64,000 nucleotides of DNA from Polychytrium aggregatum. Its lineage: Eukaryota > Chytridiomycota > Chytridiomycetes > Polychytriales. Location: NCBI RefSeq assembly GCF_025602895.1, contig NW_026516209.1, positions 1 through 64,000 on the forward strand. Direction: 5' to 3'. The notes beneath the pieces are model-generated. The model did no database searches, was not told the DNA's origin, and was given only the letters and a program-made list of their open reading frames with translations. This document shows positions 18,401 through 26,800 of this stretch, in pieces. The translations under genes and the position numbers were made by a program. The stretch's first letter is position 1. Each line of letters begins with the position of its first letter.

Positions 18401-19256
18401 GAGGCGCTTCAATGAGCTTCTGAAGACGAAGATTTCCCTTTCTTCTGCCTTCCACCCCGAGACCGACGGTTCGACCGAGGTTCTCAACCAGGTCATCGAG
18501 CAGTATTTGCGTATCCATTGCAATTACCTGCAAGACGACTGGACCCTTCACCTTCCCCTTGCCGAGTTCACTTACAACAACTCGGAAAACACCTCCACTG
18601 GCATGACTCCCTTCTTTGCAGTCCATGGCCATCACCCCATTTTTGATCCCTCCATCATCCGTGATCCTTCTGTTGTGCCCTCTGCCGAAGAACGTGTCGA
18701 CCGACTTCAGACCGTTCTCGAGGATCTCAAGGCCAACCTCCGGGTTGCCCAAGAGTCCTACACTTTGCAGGCCAACAAATCCCGTCTCCCCACTCCCGAC
18801 ATCTCCGTTGGCGACCTCGTTTTTCTTGATCGTCGCCACATCCGCACCCTTCGTCCCTCCAACAAGCTTGATCAGAAAAAGCTTGGCCCCTTTAAAGTTC
18901 TTCGCCGCATCAACCCCGTTGCCTTTGAACTTAAACTCCCTTCCACACTCAAAGTCCACCCCGTCTTTCATGTATCCCTCCTTGAACCCCGAACGAAGGA
19001 CATTGTTCCCGAGTTCACCCAACCCGAACCTCCACCCATTCTTGTTGACTCCCAGGAAGAGTTTGAGGTCGAGACTGTTCTCGATTCTCGGCTCTTCCGT
19101 GGTCGCTTACAGTACTTGGTTCAGTGGAAGGGCTATTCCGAGACTGACCGGTCTTGGGAGCCCGCTGCCAATGTTTCCCACGCCACTGATCTTGTTGCTG
19201 ACTTCCACCTTCGCTATCCCTCAAAGCCGAAGGCGACGCCCGGAGTTCGTCGCTAA
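15435..19256 (+). CDS. Gypsy-D pol: protease, RT, RNase H, integrase, chromodomain
   Basis: This polyprotein of about 1270 residues is read by -1 frameshift. The protease has an atypical catalytic triplet region (FIDDGCTALALIDPAFA, with DDG where DTG/DSG is usual) and LGLPWMRLHNPVVNW. After a Ser/Pro-rich linker, RT shows FFVKKPNGGLRLCVDYRGLN, FSHLDLPDAYHLVRVK, IPFGLSNAPAAFQFFMN and VIYLDDILIFS. RNase H has IEPDASDFALGAVLSQ and VFSDHQNLTRF. Integrase has CEACQRAKPSRHSPYG, LSMDFITDLP, IVSDRGTQFTS and FHPETDGSTEVLNQV. The chromodomain is EEFEVETVLDSRLFRG and LVQWKGYSETDRSWEP. The frame is intact. The stop is 12 bp before the right LTR and the G-rich polypurine tract lies between. Confidence 0.94.
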   Translation, partial: GKCPQPSSTSQVSEVVCSAIRTSSPSDSSLSDDKLLLPATLVVMSLSGPVSISLSVFIDDGCTALALIDPAFADLHKLSLIPLSTPYSVSLADGSSAGFIRFQTVPVTLTIGSHTESISFLVTRLSTTPITLGLPWMRLHNPVVNWKSLSLSFSDPSCLADGHILADVSASSLDTSSPSGYSPPPSGTSPLTPPSGPSLTPVPSFGTSPSLSSRLDSASLSEEPTALSSPDIELVNAASLLRLAREDKLDIFAAQMDIRPPSPETYPTVSIRSVLTTKVYAESGTPVDSRGVPLKYNEFGDVFSLKSDPPSSLPPHRPYDLSIEFVRTEDGKEPRLPKPGKVYPLSPAEESALSEYLTNALARGWISKSSSPVGAPCFFVKKPNGGLRLCVDYRGLNAITKKNRYPLPLFQDLLDKLSSARVFSHLDLPDAYHLVRVKKGDEWKTAFVCKSGSYEYNVIPFGLSNAPAAFQFFMNDIFSDLLGVCVVIYLDDILIFSKDPLEHEEHVKLVLSRLREHSLKVNPAKCSFDLSEVDFLGMIISADGIKMDPAKVEAVSLWPVPSSARDIQVFIGFANFYRRFVKDFSALARPLTSLTTKSSTFSWSPEAQEAFDSLKRSFTSAPILRYFDFSKPAVIEPDASDFALGAVLSQFDPDGALHPVAFHSRQFRPAEVNYDTHDKELLAIVDSFTAWRHYLMAADPDHPTLVFSDHQNLTRFTSASQLSRRQFRWAQFLSDFAFRIYHRPGRLNTKADALSRRSDFEIKPGDSLHSTNFLQLFESISLDSITVIGSNPDFLSEIRAATLSCSLLSDFNAKRLDGDYSFRDGLLYFKDLIVVPSPELQLKVFEQRHCSAAAGHFGLAKTVELISRDFHWPRLRKSVRRFIANCEACQRAKPSRHSPYGLLHPLPVPSERWWDLSMDFITDLPPSNGFDSIFVVKDRLSKQAHFVPTTKTVTGEQTAELFLSHIFRLHGCPRSIVSDRGTQFTSAFWRRFNELLKTKISLSSAFHPETDGSTEVLNQVIEQYLRIHCNYLQDDWTLHLPLAEFTYNNSENTSTGMTPFFAVHGHHPIFDPSIIRDPSVVPSAEERVDRLQTVLEDLKANLRVAQESYTLQANKSRLPTPDISVGDLVFLDRRHIRTLRPSNKLDQKKLGPFKVLRRINPVAFELKLPSTLKVHPVFHVSLLEPRTKDIVPEFTQPEPPPILVDSQEEFEVETVLDSRLFRGRLQYLVQWKGYSETDRSWEPAANVSHATDLVADFHLRYPSKPKATPGVRR

Positions 19257-19268
19257 GGAAGGGGATGA

Positions 19269-20059
19269 TGTTAGGGATAGCTTCTGCTTGTTCTCCACTT
19301 TGACTGCACACTTGGCTGTTCTTTTGCCTTTCTGTTTGTTTGTGTGTAGCTTTGCAGTTCCCCTCCAATTTTCCGCCTTTTGCCTGCCATTTCCGCTCCT
19401 TCCGCACTTCCGTTTCCCCGCGCTGCTCCGCTTCCTTTGTCTTCTTCGCACGCGCCGGTTTGTTTGTGCACGCGCCTTGCTGCGATTGGTTGCAATTCGG
19501 CTGCCGGTCATGTGTCCCACCACCGGTGACTCATGACCTGCCTGACCGCCCCGATCTCTTGTTCATCTCGCATGCATTTGCCCCAACCTTATACTTGACC
19601 AATCCGCTTCTTGGACGTTGAGTCACATTGCTTCGCCTTTGCACGTTTCTCCTGCCAGGTGCTTCGCTTTTGCTTGCGCCTCCCTCGCTTTGGTTCTCTG
19701 CCTGTCTCGGTGGTCCTTCTCGGCCCTCGTTCGTGCATCGCCCCCTTCGCCCTGCTCGATCGCCCACTTTTCCCTCCCTTGGCCGCCCTTCGCTGCCAAG
19801 TCCGGACTTGTCTATAAATAGCCTGACCCCCGCGATGTGTAGTCGAACCTCAGCGTTCAAAATAGGACTAAATAAAGTGCCTTCTACTTTATTCTCTGAG
19901 TGTTCCTCACGTCTCATTTCGAGACTAGTCTTATCTTGAACGGATCTTTGCTTCCCTCGCTCCCTCTCCGAGTCCACTTCGGACTTTACCCTTGCCTTCC
20001 CTGAGCTCACTTCGAGCTCACTTCTTCTTTTGCCGTTGAGTCCCCTTCGGACTCTAACA
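19269..20059 (+). repeat. LTR-D, right copy
   Basis: 791 bp with the same sequence by eye as the left LTR, preceded by a purine-rich tract ending GGGGATGA and followed by the ACTAT duplication (20060-20064). Identity of the pair implies recent insertion. Confidence 0.96.
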
Positions 20060-21976
20060 ACTATCGGGCACTCAACAAAATCACCATCCCGAACCGCTGC
20101 CCACTCCCGCTCATCTCCGAGACGTTCGACAGCCTTGCCAAGGCCAAGGTGTTCACCAAGCTCGATATGCGCGGCGCCTACAACCTCCTGCGCATCGCCG
20201 AGGGGGAGGAGTGGAAGACTGCCTTCCGTTGCCGATACGGACACTTCGAATACAAGGTCATGCCCTTCGGACTTACGAACGCCCCAGCAAGTTTCCAGGC
20301 TTTCGTCAACGATGTTCTCAGGGAGTATCTCGACCAGTTTGTCGTCGTCTATCTTGACGACATCCTGATCTACTCGAGCTCCCGCGAGGAACATGAAGAC
20401 CATGTCCGCAAGGTCCTATCCAAGCTCCAAGAAGCCAAGCTGTCCCTCAAGCTGGAAAAATGCGAGTTCGACAAGACCACCGTCGCATTCCTTGGCTTTG
20501 TCGTTTCCCCGGAAGGAATCTCGATGGACCCCGAGAAGGTCCAGGCCATCCAAGACTGGGAGACCCCGCGGTCTGCCCACGACATCCAAGTATTCCTGGG
20601 ACTGGCCAATTTCTACCGCCGCTTCGTCAAGGACTACTCCAAGATCGCCACGCCAATGACCAGCCTGCTCAAGAAGGGAGTCAAGTTCGTTTGGTCGGCC
20701 CAAGCCGAGGAGGCATTTCAGTCGCTCAAAACCAGCCTCAGTCAAGGTCCGGTCCTCAAGCACTACGACTCCGAGAAGCGTTGCGTTGTCGAGACGGACG
20801 CCTCTGACTATGCCCTCGGTGCCGTACTGTCCCAGGCCGACGAAGATGGTGTCCTCCATCCGATCGCCTATTACTCCCGGAAACTCATCGACGCCGAGAT
20901 GAATTATCAAGTATACGACAAGGAGCTCTTGGCCATCGTTGAGGCCCTCAAACATTGGCGCCACTACCTGGAGTTCTCGGCACAAACTGTCGAAGTCATC
21001 ACAGACCACAAGAACTTGGTCTACTTCAACTCGACCCGCAACCTGAGTCGTCGACAAGTCCGATGGATGGAAACACTCGGGGACTACAACTTCGTTATCA
21101 AGTACCGACCAGGAACAATGAATTCCGCTGCTGATGCCCTTTCCCGCAAGGACAAATATTCAAAGGACGGAGGTGACCCGCGAGCTGTCGCCAACGAACA
21201 GACACTGCTCCCACCGGAACTGTTCGTCTCCGCCCTCCGAGCCATCCCTGCCGCCACCGAGCCCGAGGACGTCGTCGCCCACATCAAGTCAGGACTCAAG
21301 TCGGATCCCACCTTCGGCCCGATCCTCGAGAAGTTGTCCAAGGACCCGACGTCTGTCCCAGACTACACCCTCGACAACGGCCTCCTCCTCCACCAAGGCT
21401 TTGTCTGCATCCCTGACGACTCCAAACTCCAGCGACGCATCCTCGAGGAATGCCACGACTCTCCGACCGCCGGCCACTTCGGCATCGCAAAGACGCACGA
21501 CCTGGTCTCCCGGACGTTTTACTGGCCAACGATGCGTCGGTACATCAAGGACTATGTTTCCGGCTGCGACACTTGTCAACGGAACAAATCCTCGACTCAC
21601 AAACAGTTCGGTCTCCTGGCCCCACTCCCCGTCCCGGATCGCCCCTGGTCGTCGGTCTCTGTCGACTTCATCACTCAGCTCCCCGCCTCAACAGGACATA
21701 CGGCCATCTGTGTGTTCGTCGACCGGTTCACCAAGATGGCTCACTTTTGCCCAACGACGAATGAAGCCACTGCCGAGGACACCGCCCGAATGTTTGCCGA
21801 GCGAGTATTCTCTCAACATGGACTCCCGGAGGATGTCGTTTCGGACCGAGGACCGACCTTCGCCTCAAAGTTCCTCAAGTCCCTATTCGAGTGCCTCGGA
21901 GTCAAACAGAAGATGTCGACCGCCTTCCATCCGCAGACGGATGGGCAGACCGAACGTACCAACTCGACACTCGAGC
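20060..21976 (+). CDS. Gypsy-C pol fragment 2: RT, RNase H, integrase N-terminal and core
   Basis: This continues fragment 1 (20060-20064 is the second copy of ACTAT). RT shows FTKLDMRGAYNLLRIAEGEE, MPFGLTNAPASFQAFV and the catalytic VYLDDILIYS. RNase H has VETDASDYALGAVLSQ and ITDHKNLVYF. Integrase has the zinc finger (H...H...CDTCQRNK), VSVDFITQLP, VVSDRGPTFAS and FHPQTDGQTERTN. Gypsy-E interrupts within the core/C-terminal boundary after ...LE. The frame is intact. Sequence is close to Gypsy-E pol, so C and E are sister families. Confidence 0.94.
21972..21976. other. Target-site duplication of Gypsy-E (left copy)
   Basis: CGAGC precedes the left LTR-E and recurs at 28313-28317. Joining restores the integrase motif LEQYLRC. 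Confidence 0.95.
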
Positions 21977-22557
21977 TGTCATGAACACCCTCTGCCTTTG
22001 CCCTCTTCCTTCCTTTACCCTTGCCCTTTCCTTTCTGTTTGCCTGCCTTAGCGCTTTCCCTTCCTTCTGTTTGTTTGTTTCCCGCGCTGTGCTGCCTTGT
22101 TGTCTTCCCGCCAGCACGCGCGCTGTCTGTGTTCCGTTCCCGTTTCCTTGCTGTTGGTCATGGGTTACGCCCACAACGCCGCCTCGACGCCGCCTGACGC
22201 CTTGGCGCCGCCATGCCGCCGCCACTGACGCCCGCTGACTCACGGATCCCGAGTCACGGCCGCCACCTGCTTCGCTCGCTGCTTCGCCCTCCCCGCCGCT
22301 GCTTCGCTCCTGCCCCCTCGCTCTGCAGCGTCGATCCTTGGCGCTCGCATAAATAGCCCTCCGACCAGCCTCTGTCCTTTGCCTTCGTCTTGCCACTTTG
22401 TATTTTTAGTATCCTAAGCCTTGGATCTAGAATAAAACTTTGGCTTTACACTTGACACTCTGTGTCCCAGTCCAGTCCCCGCTCCTCTCCCTACGTTCGA
22501 GTCTTGTATTAGGACTCTTGCGCACTTCCCTGCTTGCCCCGTTGTCCAGTCTTGACA
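21977..22557 (+). repeat. LTR-E, left copy
   Basis: 581 bp, TGTCATGAACACC ... GTCTTGACA, matching 27732-28312 by eye. ATAAATA is at 22349-22355, the primer segment at 22387-22395 and AATAAA at 22431-22436. From 22395 onward it matches LTR-F; the 418 bp before that do not. Confidence 0.95.
22349..22395 (+). promoter_or_regulatory. LTR-E TATA box and predicted RNA 5' end / self-primer
   Basis: ATAAATA (22349-22355) is followed 38 nt later by GTCTTGCCA (22387-22395), the exact complement of the primer-binding site at 22560-22568. Confidence 0.74.
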
Positions 22558-22559
22558 CT

Positions 22560-22568
22560 TGGCAAGAC
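22560..22568 (+). promoter_or_regulatory. Gypsy-E self-primer binding site
   Basis: TGGCAAGAC begins two bases after the LTR and pairs with GTCTTGCCA in the LTR. It starts with TGG as a tRNA-primer site would, but the match to the LTR, at the same 2-nt offset as in B, C and D, favours self-priming. Confidence 0.76.
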
Positions 22569-22629
22569 CTTCAACAACCCCCCACTTGCCCTGCCTTTGC
22601 CCCCGTTCCCTTCGCTATATCTTTTACCA

Positions 22630-23868
22630 ATGGCTTCCCCTTCGGGCCTTTCCGAGCCCGAGCTCCAGGCCATCCGTGCGGTCATTATCCAGTCCGCCGA
22701 GAACGCCCGTTCTCTCCAGGACTTTTCCAAGTTCCTCCACGATCAGGATGATGCGCTCAACCGCATCACCGATCGTATGGACCAGGTCCTGGCTCGCCGT
22801 GAAGAGGATGTCCGCCAAGTTGTCGCCGCCAGTGTCCAGGAGGCCCTCCGCAGCTACCAGGCCCAGCTACCTCCTCCTGCTCCCGCTCCCGCTCCGATCC
22901 GTCGTGCAGGTCGCCCCTACTTCGGCGTTCCTGACGACGTCGATGATCCTGCCCAAGACCCCGAGGACAACCCTGCTGGTCGCAACTCTGCCACCAGGCA
23001 GATAGGTCCTCCCGACCGCTTCTCTGGTAAGGACCCGAGCCGCTGCAATGCCTTCCTCTCGCATTGCAGACTGGCCTTCGTGTCCAACCCTCCCCTCTTC
23101 CAGACTGAAAGGGATAAGGTGTTTTACGCCTTATCCTATCTCGATGGTACTGCTGCAGACTACATGCAGCCGTACATCGATCAGTTGGAGAGAGACCCCG
23201 AGTGCTCCCCCCCTGCCATCCGTGACTTTGCCGGTTTTTCCGAGTGGCTCCGTGCTGCCTTTGGCCAGGTTCAGCCCACCATCGCCGCTGCTCGCGAGAT
23301 GGTCAGGCTTTACCAAGTCACCTCCGCCGCCGCCTATGCCGCCGAGTACCGCCGCCAAGCCGTCCACCTCGTCACTTGGTCCCAAGACCCTCTCATGTTC
23401 CACTTCGAGAGTGGACTCAAGCCCTCGGTCCAAGATGAACTCTCCCGCCGCTCCTTCGACAACCTCGAAGATCTTATGCAAGCGGCGATCGCCATCGACA
23501 ACCGCCAGGAGGACCAACGTTCCCGCCGTCCCAACCACCGCTCCGCTCCTGCTCCTGCTCCTGCTCGTCCGGCTCCTCTCCCTTTCCGTCCGGCTCCTCG
23601 TCCCTTCGCTTCTGCTCCTCCTCCTCGCCCCGCTCAAGCCTTCAACGTTCCGCAGCCCATGGACCTCAGCCAGGCTTCCGCTCGCAGGCTGACCGCCGAG
23701 GACAAGGCCGCCCTCCGTGCTGCCAACCGCTGCTTTTATTGCAAGCAGGAAGGGCACATTGCCCTTCGCTGCCCCAATAAGACCTCCTCCCGCTTGGCTG
23801 CCATCGATGCTTCTTTGGCTGTCGTTGATGTGAATAAACTTGACGACCAGGAAAACTTCTCTGCCTAG
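22630..23868 (+). CDS. Gypsy-E gag
   Basis: Capsid protein of about 412 residues from ATG 22630 (MASPSGLSEPELQAIRAV). It has a coiled N-terminus, then the gag domain ([51 protein letters not shown]), a Pro/Ala/Arg-rich linker of CTC/CCT-type repeats, and a CCHC knuckle (CFYCKQEGHIALRC). It ends DDQENFSA at TAG in the frameshift stem, the same ending as Gypsy-C Gag. Confidence 0.93.
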   Translation: MASPSGLSEPELQAIRAVIIQSAENARSLQDFSKFLHDQDDALNRITDRMDQVLARREEDVRQVVAASVQEALRSYQAQLPPPAPAPAPIRRAGRPYFGVPDDVDDPAQDPEDNPAGRNSATRQIGPPDRFSGKDPSRCNAFLSHCRLAFVSNPPLFQTERDKVFYALSYLDGTAADYMQPYIDQLERDPECSPPAIRDFAGFSEWLRAAFGQVQPTIAAAREMVRLYQVTSAAAYAAEYRRQAVHLVTWSQDPLMFHFESGLKPSVQDELSRRSFDNLEDLMQAAIAIDNRQEDQRSRRPNHRSAPAPAPARPAPLPFRPAPRPFASAPPPRPAQAFNVPQPMDLSQASARRLTAEDKAALRAANRCFYCKQEGHIALRCPNKTSSRLAAIDASLAVVDVNKLDDQENFSA

Positions 23869-23893
23869 AAAAGGTCGGAGGAGCTTTCCTAGG
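23850..23893 (+). promoter_or_regulatory. Gypsy-E gag-pol -1 frameshift signal
   Basis: GGAAAAC (23850-23856), a 7-nt spacer, then CCTAG (23864-23868) paired with CTAGG (23889-23893) and AAAG with CTTT (23884-23887). The layout equals Gypsy-C with different loop bases. In the -1 frame the last stop lies just upstream, so slippage must occur in the short window holding this heptamer. Confidence 0.73.
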
Positions 23894-26800
23894 CGTCAAT
23901 CATGTCATAAATCTTCCTCCTGTAAATGTCTCCACGGTAAATCACTCTTCTGCCTTTTGCCATCTTGCCCCCGTCACCATTGCCACCGTTTCCACCGCTC
24001 TTGCTTCTTCGTCTTCGCCTCCCGAGCCTGACATCCAACGTCAGCCCTCCCTCGCTGTGACTCTGCTGTGCGGTCCAGAGTCCATACGGGCAACCGCCAT
24101 GATCGATACCGGCGCGGTTACTTCGTTTATGGACACTGGATTCGCCGCAACCCACGCTCTCCCCACCTTTGAAACTTCTTTCGTCATCACTCTTGCCGAT
24201 GGCTCTTCGATGGAGTCTAGTCTTGGAGTTTGTGTTTCTATGATCACAGGCATCAGCCACTATGAACAAATCTCGTTCGCGCTGATTCCCTTGGCTTCAT
24301 ACCCGATCATCTTGGGTATGGATTGGATCAAGAAACACAAACCCTACTTTGACTGGCACCATGACTCTATTTTCTTGCCTTGCACCTCTATCCACAGTTT
24401 GGCCTCCCCGTTCTCTCCCGAGCCACAGTCCTCTAGGTCCAGCCCTGCCGAGTCCCCTGCTGAGGTCCCCGCCGAGCCTGCCGTGTCCCTGCCCGAGTCC
24501 AAGATTGTTCCTGCCGAGTCCCCAGCCAAGTCCCCAGCCGTGCCCGAGATCCTCCCTGCCTTGCCTCCTGCCGTGCCCAAGCCCAGTCCTGCCTTGCCTC
24601 CTGCCGTCCCCAAGACCAAGACCCAGTCCCTACCCAGCGTCAGCCTGATCGGCAGCATCCCCTTCCAGCACGCCGTCCAGAAGGAAGGCCTGGAAGTGTT
24701 CCTCTTGGATGCTGCCCGAGTCCTGTCCCTCTGCTCCGTCGACGCTGGAGCCAAGCCCAAGGCCGAGCCCTCTGTCCCCTCCAAGTACTCGTCCTTTGCC
24801 AAGGTGTTTTCCAAGTCCGAGGCCGACAAGCTCCCCCAGCACCGCCCTTACGACCACACGATCCCGTTGGTCGAAGGTGCGTCTCCGTCGTTTGGGCCCG
24901 TCTACAACCTCTCCAAGCCGGAGATGGACGCCCTCCACACCTACATCCAAGAGAACTTGTCCAAGGGTTTCATCCGCCGTTCCGAGTCCCCTGCCGGTGC
25001 CCCAGTCCTGTTCGTCAAGAAGAAGGATGGCTCCCTCCGTCTCTGCGTCGACTACCGGGCCCTGAACAAGATCACCGTGCCGAACCGCTGTCCCCTTCCT
25101 CTGATTGCCGAGACGTTCGACAACCTCGGTAAGGCCAAGATCTTCACCAAGCTCGACATGCGAGGCGCATACAACCTCTTGCGCATCGCTGAAGGTGAAG
25201 AGTGGAAGACGGCCTTCCGCTGCCGCTACGGCCATTTCGAGTACAACGTCATGCCGTTCGGCTTGACCAACGCTCCTGCCTCGTTCCAAGCCTTCGTCAA
25301 CGATGTCCTCCGAGAATACCTTGACCAGTTCGTGGTCGTCTACCTGGACGACATCCTCATCTACTCCTCCGATCCTGCCGAGCACGAGGCTCATGTCAAG
25401 AAAGTCCTGACCAAGCTCCAAGACGCCGGACTCTCACTCAAGCTTGAAAAGTGTGAGTTCGACCAGTCCTCCGTCGCCTTCCTCGGGTTCATCATCTCGC
25501 CCGATGGAATCTCCATGGATCCCGACAAGGTCAAGGCCATCCAGGAGTGGGAGATCCCCCGATCTGCCCACGACATCCAAGTCTTCCTCGGCCTGGCGAA
25601 CTTCTACCGCCGGTTCGTCAAGGACTACTCCAAGATCGCCACCCCGCTGACGGACCTCCTGAAGAAGGACATCAAGTTCTCCTGGTCTCCCTCGGCTCAA
25701 ACGTCATTCCTGAAGCTTAAGGAATGCCTGAGCACCGGTCCTGTCCTCCGCCACTTCGACCCCGAGCGTCAGTGCGTCATCGAAGCCGACGCATCTGACT
25801 ATGCTCTTGGCGCTGTTCTCAGTCAGCGCGACGACGAAGGCCTCCTCCACCCCGTCGCCTTCTACTCCCGGAAGCTGCTCGATGCAGAAATGAATTATCA
25901 AATCTATGATAAGGAACTTCTCGCCATCGTCGCAGCCTTCAAGCAATGGAGACACTACCTCGAGTTCTCCTCCCAAGCCACCGAGGTCGTCACCGACCAC
26001 AAGAACCTCGAATACTTCCAGACCTCCCGCAACCTCAGCCGTCGCCAAGTCCGTTGGTCCGAGATCCTTGGCGACTACAACTTCGTCATCAGGTATCGAC
26101 CCGGAACCCTCAACAATGCCGCCGACGCCCTCTCCCGCAAGGACAAGTTCCCTAAGGAGGGGGGTGACTCCCGTAGCTCCCCGAACACCCAGACCCTGCT
26201 GCCACCAAAACTCTTCGTTTCCGCCCTCCGAGCCGTTCCCGTTGCCCCCGAGTCCGAGGATATCGCCGCCCTCATCAAGTCAAGCCTCAAGAAGGACTCT
26301 ACCTTTGGTCCGATCCTGTCCCAAGTCCTCAAGAACCCTGCCTCCTGTCCCGGCTACTCCGTCGACAACGACCTTCTGCTCTTTGAAGGTCTCGTCTGCG
26401 TCCCCGATGTCCCCGAGCTCAAGCGCAAGATTCTCGTCGAGTGCCACGACTCGCCGACTGCCGGCCACTTCGGCGTCGCCAAGACCTTTGAGCTCGTCTC
26501 CCGGACCTTCCACTGGCCGACCATGGGTCGCTACATCAAGGAGTATGTCTCCGGATGCGACACCTGCCAGCGGAACAAGCACTCCCGTCACAAGCCCTAC
26601 GGACTCCTTGCCTCGCTCCCTGTTCCCGATCGCCCTTGGTCTTCTGTCTCCGTCGACTTCATCACCCAGCTTCCCGAGTCCTCTGGACACACAGCCATCT
26701 GTGTGTTTGTCGACCGATTCACCAAGATGGCCCACTTCGTCCCGTCAAGCAACGAGGCCAACGCCGAAGACACTGCTCGGATGTTTGTCGAGCACGTCTT

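Larger units (their letters stand above)
13656..20059 (+). mobile_element. Gypsy-D, complete Ty3/gypsy chromovirus
   Basis: This 6404-bp element has paired 791-bp LTRs, an ACTAT duplication, a primer-binding site, and intact gag and pol in a -1 relation. It is inserted into the RT of Gypsy-C. Nothing in the visible sequence suggests inactivation, so it could be autonomous. It belongs to a lineage distinct from C/E: different LTRs, gag and frameshift structure, and more T-ending codons. Confidence 0.96.

Noticed and set aside
23866-23892. Stop-codon readthrough as the gag-pol mechanism in Gypsy-C/E
   Set aside because: A second in-frame TAG follows eight codons later and pol lies in the -1 frame, so readthrough alone cannot give Gag-Pol.
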